Source of the DNA: an uncultured SAR116 cluster alpha proteobacterium | GTDB taxonomy: Bacteria > Pseudomonadota > Alphaproteobacteria > Puniceispirillales > Marisalimonadaceae | Assembly: GCA_902537945.1 (NCBI GenBank) | Contig: CACBDG010000001.1 | Location: forward strand, 215,899 to 279,898 | Length of the DNA stretch: 64,000 nt | Direction: 5' to 3' | Part shown: piece after piece, positions 18,820 through 28,274 of the stretch | How positions within the stretch are numbered: the stretch's first letter is position 1 | Layout: every line of letters begins with the position of its first letter | The notes under the pieces: model-generated | What the model saw: only the letters and a program-made list of their open reading frames with translations | What the model was told of the DNA's origin: nothing | Databases searched by the model: none | Position numbers and translations under genes: made by a program

Positions 18820-19875
18820 TTACAAAAATAAGTTTTTCCATCCAGGTTTAGAGGCCCCAATTGATTCAGCTTCATAGATAGCTCTATTGCAAGCTCTAGC
18901 AACGCAATCACTTGCTCTAGCACCTAAAGCTAGTATATCTGTATTTTCTAATACTTGTTCTTTGATATCCTGATATGTTGTTATTGAAAAAATTGTGTCT
19001 CCATCCATCGGTGTATGGGAAGGACTTAATGATCTTGCTATGCCATCATGTGCCATAATAGACAATCTTTTTAAATTTGAACGAGTTAGTGGTGCATCCG
19101 TAGCTACCACACCAATAACTGTATTACTTGAAATATCATTAAAAATTTCTGTTTGACCTATAGATGATGGTAACCTTTTTGCCCTTAAAACATTATCATA
19201 AAGATCATTAGAAACACCATATCCACCATATTCATTACCAAATTCTAGGTTAGCAGATAAGAAGTGGGGTCCATTATTAAGCAATGGATTTCCTACAGCA
19301 TTATTTACTACAATTGCTCCAACTGTATATTTTTCTCCATTGGAAAAAGTTTGGGTCCAGGATGTTGAGCCTTGCCCTCCTTTAAGGGTGGCAGTTGTTG
19401 CACCACATCCAGCTCCAAAAGAACCTAAAAGAAAATCTGTGTTAGCTGATTTATATGCTTTATTAGCCAGTTTTCTCCATGGGGAATGTTCTCCGATAAT
19501 GTTTATGTGTGGATTGTCATTTATATTTAGATCAAAAATTACTGCTCCAGGAACAAGAGGAACAACTGCCTTGCCTACTTTATACCCCTTATTATCTTGT
19601 CTTAACAAATCTTGAACTTCTGAGCAAGCATCTAGCCCAAATGCAGAACCACCTGAAAGCACAATTGCATCAGCACGTCCAATTGAGTTTTCTAAACTTA
19701 ACATATCTGTTTCTCTGGTACCTGGCCCTCCCCCTCTTACATCTACAGCGGCTGAAAAAGGTTTGTCTCCAGTTATGACTGTTACACCAGTACCAATTTT
19801 GTTATCTTCAGCATGACCAACTTGAATTCCTAGAATATCTGTAATAAGGTTTTTATTTCCGGGGGCAGGATCCAT
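18820..19875 (-). CDS. P1-family (DmpA/NylC-like) self-processing aminopeptidase
   Basis: A 351-residue Ntn-type hydrolase of the P1/S58 family. Typical segments are GIQVGHAEDNKIGTGVTVI, AVDVRGGGPGTRETD, IVLSGGSAFGLDA, GAGCGATTATLKGGQGS, and VNNAVGNP. The likely self-cleavage site is Asn251-Thr252 in SSNTVIGVVATDAPLT, by comparison with the Asn-Thr site of NylC and Gly-Ser of DmpA; the new N-terminal Thr would be the nucleophile. Members cleave short peptides, beta-peptides or amides; the substrate here is unknown. It is predicted cytosolic, standing alone between pssA and an MFS gene that reads away from it. The two plus-strand ORFs inside it are shadows. Confidence 0.9.
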   Translation of the reverse strand: MDPAPGNKNLITDILGIQVGHAEDNKIGTGVTVITGDKPFSAAVDVRGGGPGTRETDMLSLENSIGRADAIVLSGGSAFGLDACSEVQDLLRQDNKGYKVGKAVVPLVPGAVIFDLNINDNPHINIIGEHSPWRKLANKAYKSANTDFLLGSFGAGCGATTATLKGGQGSTSWTQTFSNGEKYTVGAIVVNNAVGNPLLNNGPHFLSANLEFGNEYGGYGVSNDLYDNVLRAKRLPSSIGQTEIFNDISSNTVIGVVATDAPLTRSNLKRLSIMAHDGIARSLSPSHTPMDGDTIFSITTYQDIKEQVLENTDILALGARASDCVARACNRAIYEAESIGASKPGWKNLFL

Positions 19876-19957
19876 TATAGACCTTTCTTCATCACTGTTT
19901 ATTAAGAATGACTATTAAATGAAGTTAATATTATCTACTTATAAAGACAACAAGTAG

Positions 19958-21130
19958 TTGGAAATTGATAAAAGAAATATTTTAGTTCTTTCAGTTGCAC
20001 AAGGCTTATCTATTACTACCACGAATATTAACATGATTAATACTGGTTTAGTTGGGTCTGTGTTAGCAACAGATCCATCTTATGCAACACTTCCATTGTC
20101 ACTTCAATTTTTGACAATAGCTTTAACTCTTATACCTGTTTCATTATTAATGGGCAAAATAGGAAGAAGGCCAATGTTCTTAATTGGGGCATTGGCAGCT
20201 TTAATTGGTTGCTTGATAATAGCTTGTTCAATTTTATATAAGGTCTTTTCCTTATTTATAATTGGATCAATTTTATTAGGTTTTTCTCAAGCAAATCAAC
20301 AGTTTTATCGCTATGCTGCAGCTGACAACATCACTATAAAACTAAAAAGTAAAGCTATATCCTTAGTTTTAGCAGGAGGGCTAATCGCTGCTATAATAGG
20401 ACCAGAGATTTCCAAATACTCTTTTGATTTTTTTCAGGATTATATATATTTAGCAACTTATTTATGTGCTGCTCTTATACAAATATTCAATTTTGTAATT
20501 TTAATCTTTGTTAAAATAAAAAAACCAAAGCTAATAAAAATTTCAATTAGACCATTAAGTAAAATTTTAATGCGCAGAACTGTCATTATAGCAATTTTAG
20601 CTGCTTCAGTTGGATATTCTTTAATGAGTTTTATTATGACTGCAACTCCCCTTCAGATTGTAAATGTTTGTAAATTAGGAGATAGCGCAAGTGCAACTGT
20701 AATTCAGTGGCATGTCATTGCTATGTTTGCACCTTCATTTTTTACAGGATCAATTATTAATTTTTTGGGTAGTCGTAAAGTTATGATGATGGGAGTTATC
20801 TTATACATAATGTCAATTTGTTTTGGTGTTAAGGGTCAAATCATTGAATACTTCTGGATATCACTGTTTTTATGTGGTTTAGGTTGGAATTTTCTTTATG
20901 TAGGAGGAAGTGACATAATAGCAAAATCTGCTTTACCTGAAGAAAGAGCTAAAGTACAGGGTGTTACGGATTTCATTATCTTTATATTTGTTGCCTCGGG
21001 ATCTTTTTTAGCAGGTAGTTTACATAATACACTCGGTTGGGAAGTAATGTTATTTTATACGTCAATACCCATATCACTTTTATTTTTAAGTATAGTGTTT
21101 ATTAACCCCAGAGAAATAAAGGCATCTTAG
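19958..21130 (+). CDS. Major facilitator superfamily transporter
   Basis: A 390-residue protein with 11-12 membrane helices. The start is TTG (EIDKRNILVLSVAQG follows); no in-frame ATG precedes the first helix and the ribosome site is poor, so the start is less sure. The MFS loop 2-3 motif is visible as LLMGKIGRRPMFLIGALAA, and GSRKVMMMGVILYI is the second-half equivalent. It ends 2 bases before the convergent moaA stop. The substrate cannot be told. It is divergent from the P1 peptidase with an 82-base gap. Confidence 0.85.
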   Translation: MEIDKRNILVLSVAQGLSITTTNINMINTGLVGSVLATDPSYATLPLSLQFLTIALTLIPVSLLMGKIGRRPMFLIGALAALIGCLIIACSILYKVFSLFIIGSILLGFSQANQQFYRYAAADNITIKLKSKAISLVLAGGLIAAIIGPEISKYSFDFFQDYIYLATYLCAALIQIFNFVILIFVKIKKPKLIKISIRPLSKILMRRTVIIAILAASVGYSLMSFIMTATPLQIVNVCKLGDSASATVIQWHVIAMFAPSFFTGSIINFLGSRKVMMMGVILYIMSICFGVKGQIIEYFWISLFLCGLGWNFLYVGGSDIIAKSALPEERAKVQGVTDFIIFIFVASGSFLAGSLHNTLGWEVMLFYTSIPISLLFLSIVFINPREIKAS

Positions 21131-21132
21131 AG

Positions 21133-22149
21133 TTATCCCCCTGTCAAGGACATATGTCTATTCACAGATATATTTGGTGACTGACGTGAAATTTCAAAAT
21201 CATGTCCTTTTGGTTTTCTTTCAATTGCTTTTCTAATGGAATCTTCAAGCGCGTTTAAACCTTTTTCTCTTAATACAGTTTTTAAATCAGCGTTATCATC
21301 TTGACCAAGACACATATAAAGAATTCCAGTGCAAGTAAGCCTTACTCTGTTACAACTTTCACAAAAGTTATGAGTTAAGGGGGTAATAAATCCTAGTTTG
21401 TTGTTAGTTTCTTTTACATAAACATATCTTGCAGGCCCGCTTGTTTTTTCTGGAATATCTTTTAGTGTGAAATTTCTTTCAAGTTGTTTTCTTACCTGAG
21501 ATAAAGGTAGATACTGTCCATATCGTTTATCACCACCTATATCGCCCATTGGCATTACTTCAATTATTGTCATGTCAAAATTTTCTTCTCCACACCATGT
21601 CAATATATCGGGTAAATGATTCTCATTGAAATTACTTATAGCAACTGTATTGATTTTAATTTTAAGACCAATCTCGCGAGCTTTTTTAAGTCCTTTTTTA
21701 ACTTTTTCTAAGTCTCCCCATCTGGTTATTTCTCTAAACTTTTCTGGATCAAGATGGTCTAACGATACGTTAATTCGTCTAACTCCAGCATTATATAATT
21801 CTTCAGCTTTTGCTTCTAGTTGGCTACCGTTTGTTGTAATTGTTAATTCATCTAGAGAACTTCCTACTTCATTACCAAGATTATTAATAACTTGCATTAT
21901 ACCTTTTCTTACCAAAGGTTCGCCACCTGTTAATCTTATTTTTCTTGTTCCAAGTTTCATAAAAACCCTGCAGACATCCTCAATTTCCTCAAGGCTTAAA
22001 ATATCTTTTTTAGGTAAGAACTGCATATCTTCAGCCATACAATAGGTACATCTGAAATCACACCTGTCAGTCACAGATACTCTTAAATAATCCACCGTTC
22101 TTCCGAAGGGATCCACTAATTTATTTGTATTTTTGATTATTTCATTCAT
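21133..22149 (-). CDS. moaA: GTP 3',8-cyclase MoaA
   Basis: A 338-residue radical SAM enzyme, normal length. The N-terminal cluster site is [15 protein letters not shown]; the second cluster site uses [15 protein letters not shown] with a later Cys in LYMCLGQD. The C-terminus ends in Gly-Gly (MSLTGG), needed for access of the GG tail to the active site. It starts molybdenum cofactor synthesis by converting GTP to 3',8-cyclo-7,8-dihydro-GTP. It stands alone, not in a moa operon. Molybdoenzyme clients visible here are SoxC and, through MocA/XdhC, an unseen hydroxylase. Confidence 0.96.
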   Translation of the reverse strand: MNEIIKNTNKLVDPFGRTVDYLRVSVTDRCDFRCTYCMAEDMQFLPKKDILSLEEIEDVCRVFMKLGTRKIRLTGGEPLVRKGIMQVINNLGNEVGSSLDELTITTNGSQLEAKAEELYNAGVRRINVSLDHLDPEKFREITRWGDLEKVKKGLKKAREIGLKIKINTVAISNFNENHLPDILTWCGEENFDMTIIEVMPMGDIGGDKRYGQYLPLSQVRKQLERNFTLKDIPEKTSGPARYVYVKETNNKLGFITPLTHNFCESCNRVRLTCTGILYMCLGQDDNADLKTVLREKGLNALEDSIRKAIERKPKGHDFEISRQSPNISVNRHMSLTGG

Positions 22150-22280
22150 AGAAATCTTTCTTACATATCTCCCAAAGAGTGTGTATTATACTCTAATTTT
22201 TTAAATTTAAGTAACAATTTTTTTTGAAGCATATATAATGCGTCTGGTAATGTGTTTGAAAACAATAATCTTAGGTAAAA

Positions 22281-22937
22281 ATGGATAATTATAAAATTTA
22301 TAGACAAAATCCAGCTGCTGGGGGAAATGCAAATAAGTTAGTAGTTTTTCTTCATGGGTATGGCGCAGATGGAAAAGATTTAATTGACTTAGCCAATCCT
22401 TTTGGAATGGCTTTGCCAAATGCAGCTTTTATATCCCCAGATGCTCCTTATGAATGCGCAATGTCTCCTCAAGGTAGGCAATGGTTCCCAATAGAGGAAA
22501 TTCCAAAAGGTGCTATCAAAGCGTCAATAGATTTACTTGATTTAATCAAAAATGAAGCAAAAAAATTAAATCTTACTTTCAAAGACGTAATATTAATTGG
22601 GTTTTCACAAGGTGCTATGATGAGTATGCAGTGTTTATTAATTAATCACACACAACTTGGGGCAATTATTGGTTATTCTGGTGCATTGAGAGAGGAAAAT
22701 ATAGAGGCTGCAAATGATCAAATTTTAAATGGTAAACATAATTTTTCAGATACCCCAATATTACTTATTCACGGAGAAGAAGACGAAATTGTACCATTTC
22801 AATCATTAGAAAGATCAAAAAATCTCCTAAATAACATTGGGTTCAATGTTCAGACTTTATCTAGAAAAAACCTTGGTCATGGAATCGATCCCGAAGGAGT
22901 AAGCAAAGGGATGGAATTTTTAAAATCACTAAATTAA
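22281..22937 (+). CDS. Carboxylesterase / phospholipase family alpha/beta hydrolase
   Basis: A 218-residue alpha/beta hydrolase similar to bacterial YpfH/Est-type carboxylesterases. Features are VVFLHGYGADGKDLIDLA (oxyanion-hole HG), SPDAPYECAM, the nucleophile elbow LIGFSQGAMMSM, the Asp segment LIHGEEDEIVPF and the catalytic His in KNLGHGIDPEG. Cytosolic; no signal peptide. The substrates are probably short-chain esters. It is divergent from moaA with a 131-base gap. Confidence 0.87.
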   Translation: MDNYKIYRQNPAAGGNANKLVVFLHGYGADGKDLIDLANPFGMALPNAAFISPDAPYECAMSPQGRQWFPIEEIPKGAIKASIDLLDLIKNEAKKLNLTFKDVILIGFSQGAMMSMQCLLINHTQLGAIIGYSGALREENIEAANDQILNGKHNFSDTPILLIHGEEDEIVPFQSLERSKNLLNNIGFNVQTLSRKNLGHGIDPEGVSKGMEFLKSLN

Positions 22938-23022
22938 TCCATATAAAAAAAAATTTTGTTTAATTAAATTTTAATATTGTTTAAGGTATAAATATTAAAC
23001 TAGTATTAAACAATAAATTTTT

Positions 23023-23580
23023 ATGACTGCTTTTTCATTTTCTCCTACTTTAGTTTTAAATGCTGACTATCAACCCTTAAGTTATTTCCCATTATCATTG
23101 TGGTCATGGCAGGATACAATAAAAGCTGTTTTTCTTGATAGGGTAAACATAGTATCTGAGTATGATGAAATTGTAAGATCACCAGGGTTTTATATGAAAG
23201 TGCCAAGTGTTATCTCTCTAAAAGAATATGTAAAAAATCAAAAATCACCTGTTTTTACAAGATTTAATGTTTTTTTAAGAGATAAATTCTCTTGTCAGTA
23301 TTGCGGCGTAGTTAAACAGTCACATGATTTAACTTTTGATCATGTAATACCTAGATCTAAGGGTGGAAAAACAAATTGGACTAATGTGGTAGCTGCGTGT
23401 AGGCCTTGTAATTTCAAAAAAGGAAGTAAAAATGCCAAGGAAATAAATATGTTTCCAATAATTAAACCCGAAGCTCCAACAACTAATTTGCTAAAAAGAA
23501 ATGGGAGACATTTTCCTCCAAATTATTTACATGAATCTTGGCGAGATTTTTTGTATTGGGATACTGAATTAGAAAGTTAA
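23023..23580 (+). CDS. HNH endonuclease family protein
   Basis: A 185-residue HNH protein of the conserved chromosomal type. The N-terminal segment TLVLNADYQPLSYFPLSLWSW is characteristic of this family. The nuclease core has the zinc-binding CQYCG, then LTFDHVIPRSKGGKTNWTNVVAAC (HNH His and Asn), and CRPCNFKKG. This family is widespread in proteobacterial and cyanobacterial cores and is not linked to an intron or phage here. Biological target is unknown; a repair or restriction role is only inference. It is convergent with coq7 17 bases on. Confidence 0.9.
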   Translation: MTAFSFSPTLVLNADYQPLSYFPLSLWSWQDTIKAVFLDRVNIVSEYDEIVRSPGFYMKVPSVISLKEYVKNQKSPVFTRFNVFLRDKFSCQYCGVVKQSHDLTFDHVIPRSKGGKTNWTNVVAACRPCNFKKGSKNAKEINMFPIIKPEAPTTNLLKRNGRHFPPNYLHESWRDFLYWDTELES

Positions 23581-23597
23581 GTTAAGTTTATTTTCAA

Positions 23598-24122
23598 TTA
23601 TATTTTTTCTGAAATCTTTATAGCAGTCCTACAGCCAAGTTGAACAATAGCTTTCATTATTCCATAACCAGGTGCGTTTTTCCCATCATGTTCTACACCT
23701 GTTTCTAGATGATCTAACTCATCATCTCTGAATTTCATTAATGTTGATTTAAGTTCTTTATGATCATCATTTAAGGTTTCTGCTTGCTGCGCATAATGCT
23801 CCCCAATGACTTCTTCTACTGCAATAGTACAAGCCATAGCTGCTTTTTCTCCCATTACAGCACTGGCAACTCCAAGGCCAAAGCCCATGATATTCCAGAG
23901 TGGAAGTAATGCCGTGGGTCTGGTATCATTTTCAAATAGTAGTTTATTGAATGTATCTAGATGTTCTTGTTCTTGGTCTTTCATATGTTGAATTGTTGGA
24001 CCAACAGGAGTGTTTTTTAATATTGCTAATTGACCATCATATATTTTAGCAGCTGCAGTTTCTCCAGCGTGATCTACTCTTAAAATAGAATCAATATGAT
24101 TTTTGTTTAATTTTTTGTTCAT
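23598..24122 (-). CDS. coq7: COQ7-type demethoxyubiquinone monooxygenase
   Basis: A 174-residue di-iron protein of ferritin-like fold. Ligand motifs are DHAGETAA (Glu), DQEQEHLDTF (ExxH), VEEVIGEHYA (Glu) and DDELDHLETG (ExxH), the full set for COQ7. It hydroxylates demethoxyubiquinone at the C6 position in ubiquinone synthesis; alphaproteobacteria often use this instead of UbiF. It overlaps dsbB by 4 bases and probably shares its transcript. Confidence 0.95.
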   Translation of the reverse strand: MNKKLNKNHIDSILRVDHAGETAAAKIYDGQLAILKNTPVGPTIQHMKDQEQEHLDTFNKLLFENDTRPTALLPLWNIMGFGLGVASAVMGEKAAMACTIAVEEVIGEHYAQQAETLNDDHKELKSTLMKFRDDELDHLETGVEHDGKNAPGYGIMKAIVQLGCRTAIKISEKI

Positions 24123-24601
24123 ATTTTCATTAACCTTTTGTTTAATAATAAAATATTAATTAATAAGAATATAGAAAATGAAACTAGCGCGTTCCAACCA
24201 GCAAGAGATAACCCAAATATTTCAAACATTACTTCGTCACACTTCAAAGGAGACTTGTTAAGTAAATATGTAAGTATATCTTTTGAAAAATCAATATTTG
24301 ATGAACACCCATCAGGACCTGTCCAAAAATTCATCTCTATTCCAAAATGGTATAATCCTGCTGAAGAGCTTGAAAGCCATAGAATAGCGCCACCTAATAG
24401 TAGAAGTTTTTTAGAAATTATAGTTTTGTTAATAATAAAAATAATTATGAAACTATAAGCAATGATTGCACCATGAAACCATCTTTGTGTTATACAAAGA
24501 TCGCATGGCAAAGCTCCATGAAAATATTCTAAATAAAAGGCTGAGATTAGCATTAAAGAGGATATAAGAAATGAAATTTTAAAAATATTATATATGAGCA
24601 T
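24119..24601 (-). CDS. dsbB: DsbB-type disulfide bond oxidoreductase
   Basis: A 160-residue membrane protein with four helices. The first periplasmic loop carries LPCDLCITQRW, the CxxC with the following Arg that contacts quinone; the second loop carries DGCSSNIDFSKDILTYLL and LKCDEV, the second cysteine pair. DsbB passes electrons from DsbA to ubiquinone. The neighbour coq7, needed to make ubiquinone, overlaps by 4 bases. A dsbA is not in the window. Confidence 0.88.
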   Translation of the reverse strand: MLIYNIFKISFLISSLMLISAFYLEYFHGALPCDLCITQRWFHGAIIAYSFIIIFIINKTIISKKLLLLGGAILWLSSSSAGLYHFGIEMNFWTGPDGCSSNIDFSKDILTYLLNKSPLKCDEVMFEIFGLSLAGWNALVSFSIFLLINILLLNKRLMKI

Positions 24602-25201
24602 TTAAAAAATATAAATCGAAATCATGATAATTGCTATTCCTAAAATGCTAGAAGATAAAAGAAGATGTTTCTGAAAAAATTGTAGAGCAGGCATGCCAAA
24701 AAATTTTGTTACATATGCAACTATGAAAAACCTTATACCCCTACCAACAAGAGACATTAATATAAAGCCAATTATGTTTATTCCAGCCATGCCACTTGTA
24801 ATAGTTATGATTTTGAATGGTAGTGGGGTAAATGCTCCTAAAAAAATTATAAGCATACCATTTTCATTATAAGCTAATTTTACTGCATTAAATTTTTCTT
24901 CAGTAAACCAAGGTATATTCAATAGTATATTCTCAATTGAGGGTCCTACAAAATATCCAAGAAACCATCCAATAACTCCCCCAATTACAGAACCAACTGT
25001 ACAAAATAATGCAAATTTAAATACTTTTTTTGGGGCAGCTAACGTCAATCCAGCAAGCAATGGGTCAACTGGTATAGGAAAAATTATTGATTCTATCAAA
25101 GAAATAAATCCAATAATTTTTTGTGCTACAGGTTTCGTAGCATTATGCTTTGCTTTTTCAATTAAACGATTAATCTTAGTTTTTACATTTAAGAATTTCA
25201 T
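24602..25201 (-). CDS. YqaA/DedA-like membrane protein (SNARE-associated/VTT family)
   Basis: A 199-residue polytopic protein. The family motif is FISLIESIIFPIPVDPLLAGL, with Glu and the FPIP turn, then VGSVIGGVIGWFLGYFVG, FLGAFTPLPFKIITITSGM and LVGRGIRFFIVAYV with the conserved Arg. This is the DedA-related YqaA layout with two re-entrant segments; DedA/VTT proteins have been linked to lipid scrambling or undecaprenyl phosphate recycling, but YqaA function is unsettled. It abuts dsbB with no gap. Confidence 0.85.
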   Translation of the reverse strand: MKFLNVKTKINRLIEKAKHNATKPVAQKIIGFISLIESIIFPIPVDPLLAGLTLAAPKKVFKFALFCTVGSVIGGVIGWFLGYFVGPSIENILLNIPWFTEEKFNAVKLAYNENGMLIIFLGAFTPLPFKIITITSGMAGINIIGFILMSLVGRGIRFFIVAYVTKFFGMPALQFFQKHLLLSSSILGIAIIMISIYIF

Positions 25202-25291
25202 GTTGCTTCTTATACATGAAAAAAATTATATTGATATTTTAAATTTAATAACATTGTTATATGTATTAAAAGTCAATAAATATAATAATGC

Positions 25292-25376
25292 GGGGATATG
25301 GTGAAATAGGTAAACACGCTGGTCTCAAAAACCAGTGCCGCAAGGCTTCCCGGTTCGATTCCGGGTATCCCTACCA
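25292..25376 (+). tRNA. tRNA-Leu (anticodon CAA), CCA encoded
   Basis: An 85-base class II tRNA. The acceptor GGGGATA pairs with TATCCCT (one G-T at the end), followed by discriminator A and an encoded CCA. The D arm starts GTG and ends CAC, the anticodon stem CTGGT/ACCAG encloses loop CTCAAAA, giving anticodon CAA that reads UUG. The variable arm is a GCC-GCAA-GGC stem-loop and the T arm CCCGG-TTCGATT-CCGGG. Its 3' 51 bases, from the anticodon loop to CCA, are repeated at 29715-29765, marking it as an integration target. Confidence 0.95.
25326..25376 (+). repeat. Left direct repeat (attL-like), inside tRNA-Leu
   Basis: From the anticodon loop to the CCA end of the intact tRNA-Leu. It matches 29715-29765 at 48 of 51 positions. 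A looser match without gaps continues for about 35 bases beyond the core (22 of 35 by eye), including a shared TGTAGG and ATTTTA. Confidence 0.85.
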
Positions 25377-25451
25377 AACTTCACAAATTTATGTAGGTAA
25401 GGATTTTAGAAGATTATTCGTGATTTCGAATTCAACCAACATTCTTAAAAT

Positions 25452-26825
25452 TTAACTTTTAGAAAACGCTAACTCTTCTGATCGCGCTCGGTGCCATAGC
25501 GCAGCGGCTGCAGTTTCTGCAGCTTCTAGAACAGCCGATTTGTCCACTCGCAGTGGCTCTCCACCAGAAACAACTACTTCCCCTTCCACAATGACTGTAT
25601 CTACGTCTCGACCCTGTCCTGTGTGTACAAGTGTTCCCAATACGTTTGTAAGCGGTCTCAAATGTGGGCGCCTAAAGTCAAACATTACTAAATCAGCGCG
25701 TTTACCAACTGTTAAAGAACCAACCTCGTCTTCCAGACCAAGCGCCCGCGCACCTCCAATTGTAGCAGCCTCAAATACATTGGCAGGTTGCCAATCGTTA
25801 GTAATTTTACCATCTTGTAAACGACCCGAAGCTAAAGCCCATCTCATCAATTCCACCATATCAGCATGCATGTTGTCGGTTGAAAGTGTCAAATTCATAC
25901 CCGCGCGACGCAGAGCACTGGTCGGCGCCACATGACCGTGTGTTTGATTGCCCTTAGCTATATGAGCCAGATGTGCGCCTGCGCGTCCAAGACGCTCTAT
26001 ATCTGTTTTCGAGACGTGTATACAATGCGCACCAATTAAACGATCATCTAGAAGTCCGACATCTTCCAATAATTCAGGTGGACTCATCTTGTCACGTTCT
26101 CGAATGAAGTCAACCTCAACTTGACTTTGTGAAACATGAGTATTGATCCGCAACCCTTTGTCATCGCGCATATTACGTACTTGTCGCAATAGATCTGGCG
26201 AACAAGTGTCTGGCGCGTGAGGTGCTAGGACCACCCCAGTGCGTAGACTAATTGGATCGTGGTTTTCTTCAATCAGCTCCGAGGCTTCCCTGAGAGTCTG
26301 CTCTCCTATTTCTGTGTTATAGGTCCACTCACCGAGATGTACGCGTGTAAAATCAACATCGTGGATTCTTCCACAGCCCCATGCTCTGATCCCCGTTTCA
26401 GCCATCGCTGGAAGTGCAATATTCTGGTGTGTAAAGCTATCGTTTATTATCGTTGATCCGAAGAGGAGTGCTTCTAAACCGCCCAGCTGAGCCATAGCAT
26501 ATGCTTCTTCTGGGTTTGGATCATGTCCATGAGGCACACCAATGGTATAAGCCGGCGCAAACCCCATGTCTTCTGCCACTCCGCGAACCATACTAAGGAT
26601 AGCATGGGTGTGGACGTTAACGAACCCAGGTGTAATGACAAACCCCTTCGCATCAATTACTTTTGTTGCCGGGTTAATCCTGTCCGGCTTTTCGTCTTGA
26701 ATTGACTGTATTCGGCCGTTATCGATAACTACCCAACCTTCTTGGACGTAAGGTTTACTGGGATCTGAGGTAAGCAGAGTGCCACCTGCTACGATCATAT
26801 CTGGTATTGCAAGAGCCTCACTCAT
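25452..26825 (-). CDS. Amidohydrolase (TrzN/SsnA/AtzA-like metal-dependent deaminase or hydrolase)
   Basis: A 457-residue amidohydrolase-superfamily enzyme. The TIM-barrel metal ligands are visible: VNVHTHAIL near residue 72 (HxH), [12 protein letters not shown] (His), [11 protein letters not shown] (His) and [10 protein letters not shown] (Asp). Small flanking beta domains begin MIVAGGTLL and end [14 protein letters not shown]. This arrangement is that of the chlorohydrolase/cytosine deaminase/SsnA branch, which removes amino or other groups from N-heterocycles or guanidine-like carbons. The substrate is unknown. It overlaps the ABC ATPase gene by 8 bases, so an imported nitrogen compound is the likely substrate (inference). 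Its base composition is unlike that of the chromosome around it. Confidence 0.88.
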   Translation of the reverse strand: MSEALAIPDMIVAGGTLLTSDPSKPYVQEGWVVIDNGRIQSIQDEKPDRINPATKVIDAKGFVITPGFVNVHTHAILSMVRGVAEDMGFAPAYTIGVPHGHDPNPEEAYAMAQLGGLEALLFGSTIINDSFTHQNIALPAMAETGIRAWGCGRIHDVDFTRVHLGEWTYNTEIGEQTLREASELIEENHDPISLRTGVVLAPHAPDTCSPDLLRQVRNMRDDKGLRINTHVSQSQVEVDFIRERDKMSPPELLEDVGLLDDRLIGAHCIHVSKTDIERLGRAGAHLAHIAKGNQTHGHVAPTSALRRAGMNLTLSTDNMHADMVELMRWALASGRLQDGKITNDWQPANVFEAATIGGARALGLEDEVGSLTVGKRADLVMFDFRRPHLRPLTNVLGTLVHTGQGRDVDTVIVEGEVVVSGGEPLRVDKSAVLEAAETAAAALWHRARSEELAFSKS

Positions 26826-27564
26826 GGGTTAAATGCCTAAGAAACCGCTGTGCACCAGGCGATTTTGGTTTTCTGAACAGAATTTCTGGTGGACCCTCCT
26901 CAGCAATCCTTCCATTCTCCATATAAATTACGCGGTCTGCAACTTCACGCGCGAAATTCATTTCATGGGTAACTACTACCATAGTCATACCTCCGTTTGC
27001 TAATTCTTTCATTACATCTAGTACCTCTTGAACCAATTCAGGATCCAGAGCCGAAGTTGGTTCATCAAACAGCATAACTCTAGGCTTCATTGCTAGTGCT
27101 CGTGCTATTGCTACTCTTTGCTGTTGCCCGCCAGATAGTTGTACTGGACGCTTCATTGCGTGATCAGACATATGAACCCGTTTAAGTTCAGCTCCAGCGA
27201 GAGCTCTTGCATCCGACTTAGACATCCCACGAACCTTTTCAGGCCCGATAGCTACATTATCGAGGGCAGAAAAATGCGGAAATAGATTGAACCTTTGGAA
27301 AACAAAGCCAAATTGACTGCGTTGGTCTGCGATTTGTTTTTCAGAACCACTATTCACCACTGGGTTTCCATCTAACCGTACAATACCAGCGCTAGGCTCT
27401 TCCAACCTATTCAGGCAGCGTAGAAAGGTGGTCTTACCTGAACCAGAGGCTCCAATTATTACAACAGTTTCACCAGTAGCTACATCCATAGATACACTAC
27501 GTAACACAGAATTATCCCCAAAGCTTTTGTTAAGGTCTTGCACCTGGATTACCGGAGTTACCAT
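26818..27564 (-). CDS. Polar amino acid-type ABC transporter ATP-binding protein
   Basis: A 248-residue ATPase of the HisP/GlnQ class. Walker A is [15 protein letters not shown], the Q-loop is [13 protein letters not shown], the signature is [15 protein letters not shown], Walker B is [14 protein letters not shown] and the H-loop is [10 protein letters not shown]. It powers uptake of amino acids or related amino compounds together with the permease (overlapping by 7 bases) and the binding protein. It belongs to the GC-richer islet. Confidence 0.94.
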   Translation of the reverse strand: MVTPVIQVQDLNKSFGDNSVLRSVSMDVATGETVVIIGASGSGKTTFLRCLNRLEEPSAGIVRLDGNPVVNSGSEKQIADQRSQFGFVFQRFNLFPHFSALDNVAIGPEKVRGMSKSDARALAGAELKRVHMSDHAMKRPVQLSGGQQQRVAIARALAMKPRVMLFDEPTSALDPELVQEVLDVMKELANGGMTMVVVTHEMNFAREVADRVIYMENGRIAEEGPPEILFRKPKSPGAQRFLRHLTHE

Positions 27565-28211
27565 GTTGGAAGCCTCTGTTCAAGTCGACCCGACAACCAG
27601 CTTAATACTTTAATAAGAACATAATAATACAGCGCCAGCAGAGTATAAATCTCAAATGGCACAAAGTGCACTGAGATTATCGCCTGACCTGCTCTTGTTA
27701 GTTCATAAACTGATATTACTGAGAGCAAAGATGAATTTTTTACTAAGCTTATTAGCTCGTTTGTAAGTGGCGGAACCATTTGTCTATAAGCTTGTGGAAG
27801 TAAAATATATACAAGGATTTGTCTATGTCGCATGCCTACGGCAGTGGCTGCTTCGGATTGGCCCCGCTCAATAGACCCAACGCCACCACGCACAACTTCT
27901 GCTACGAATGCTGCAGAGTTCAAAGAAAGTGCAACTACACCGGCCCAAAATTCATCAAATCGAATACCAAGCGCAGGGAGTGCAAAAAAAACTAGAAAAA
28001 TTTGAATCAGCAACGGTGTACCGCGTATAAAATCAACATAACCTGCAACAATCCAACGAAGGGGCCTGCTATGCGACAGTGAGCACAAACCTAAAGCTAC
28101 ACCGAGCGCCAAACCTAAGACAGATGCTAGCGCTGAGACTTGCAACGTTACCACTACACCATGACCAAGGAGTGGCATGCTTTTTAATATAATGCCCCAA
28201 TCAATAGTCAT
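27558..28211 (-). CDS. Polar amino acid-type ABC transporter permease
   Basis: A 217-residue permease of the HisM/GlnP family. The signature [22 protein letters not shown] sits near residue 60, and the coupling (EAA) loop is [32 protein letters not shown]. About five helices are predicted. Only one permease gene is present, so it would act as a homodimer, unlike the HisQ/HisM pair. A 10-base stem-loop separates it from the binding-protein gene upstream. Confidence 0.92.
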   Translation of the reverse strand: MTIDWGIILKSMPLLGHGVVVTLQVSALASVLGLALGVALGLCSLSHSRPLRWIVAGYVDFIRGTPLLIQIFLVFFALPALGIRFDEFWAGVVALSLNSAAFVAEVVRGGVGSIERGQSEAATAVGMRHRQILVYILLPQAYRQMVPPLTNELISLVKNSSLLSVISVYELTRAGQAIISVHFVPFEIYTLLALYYYVLIKVLSWLSGRLEQRLPTW

Positions 28212-28226
28212 ATAAACACCTTTTCA

Positions 28227-28259
28227 ACCTTGTCCCCTAAGCTATTAAAGGGACAAGGT
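28227..28259 (-). promoter_or_regulatory. Intercistronic stem-loop between binding-protein and permease genes
   Basis: A perfect 10-base inverted repeat, ACCTTGTCCC and GGGACAAGGT, with a 13-base loop. No T-run follows on the transcribed (minus) strand, so it looks like an mRNA-stabilising or partial attenuating hairpin rather than a full terminator. Such hairpins commonly raise binding-protein expression relative to membrane subunits. Confidence 0.7.
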
Positions 28260-28274
28260 AAGTTAAACTAGTAA

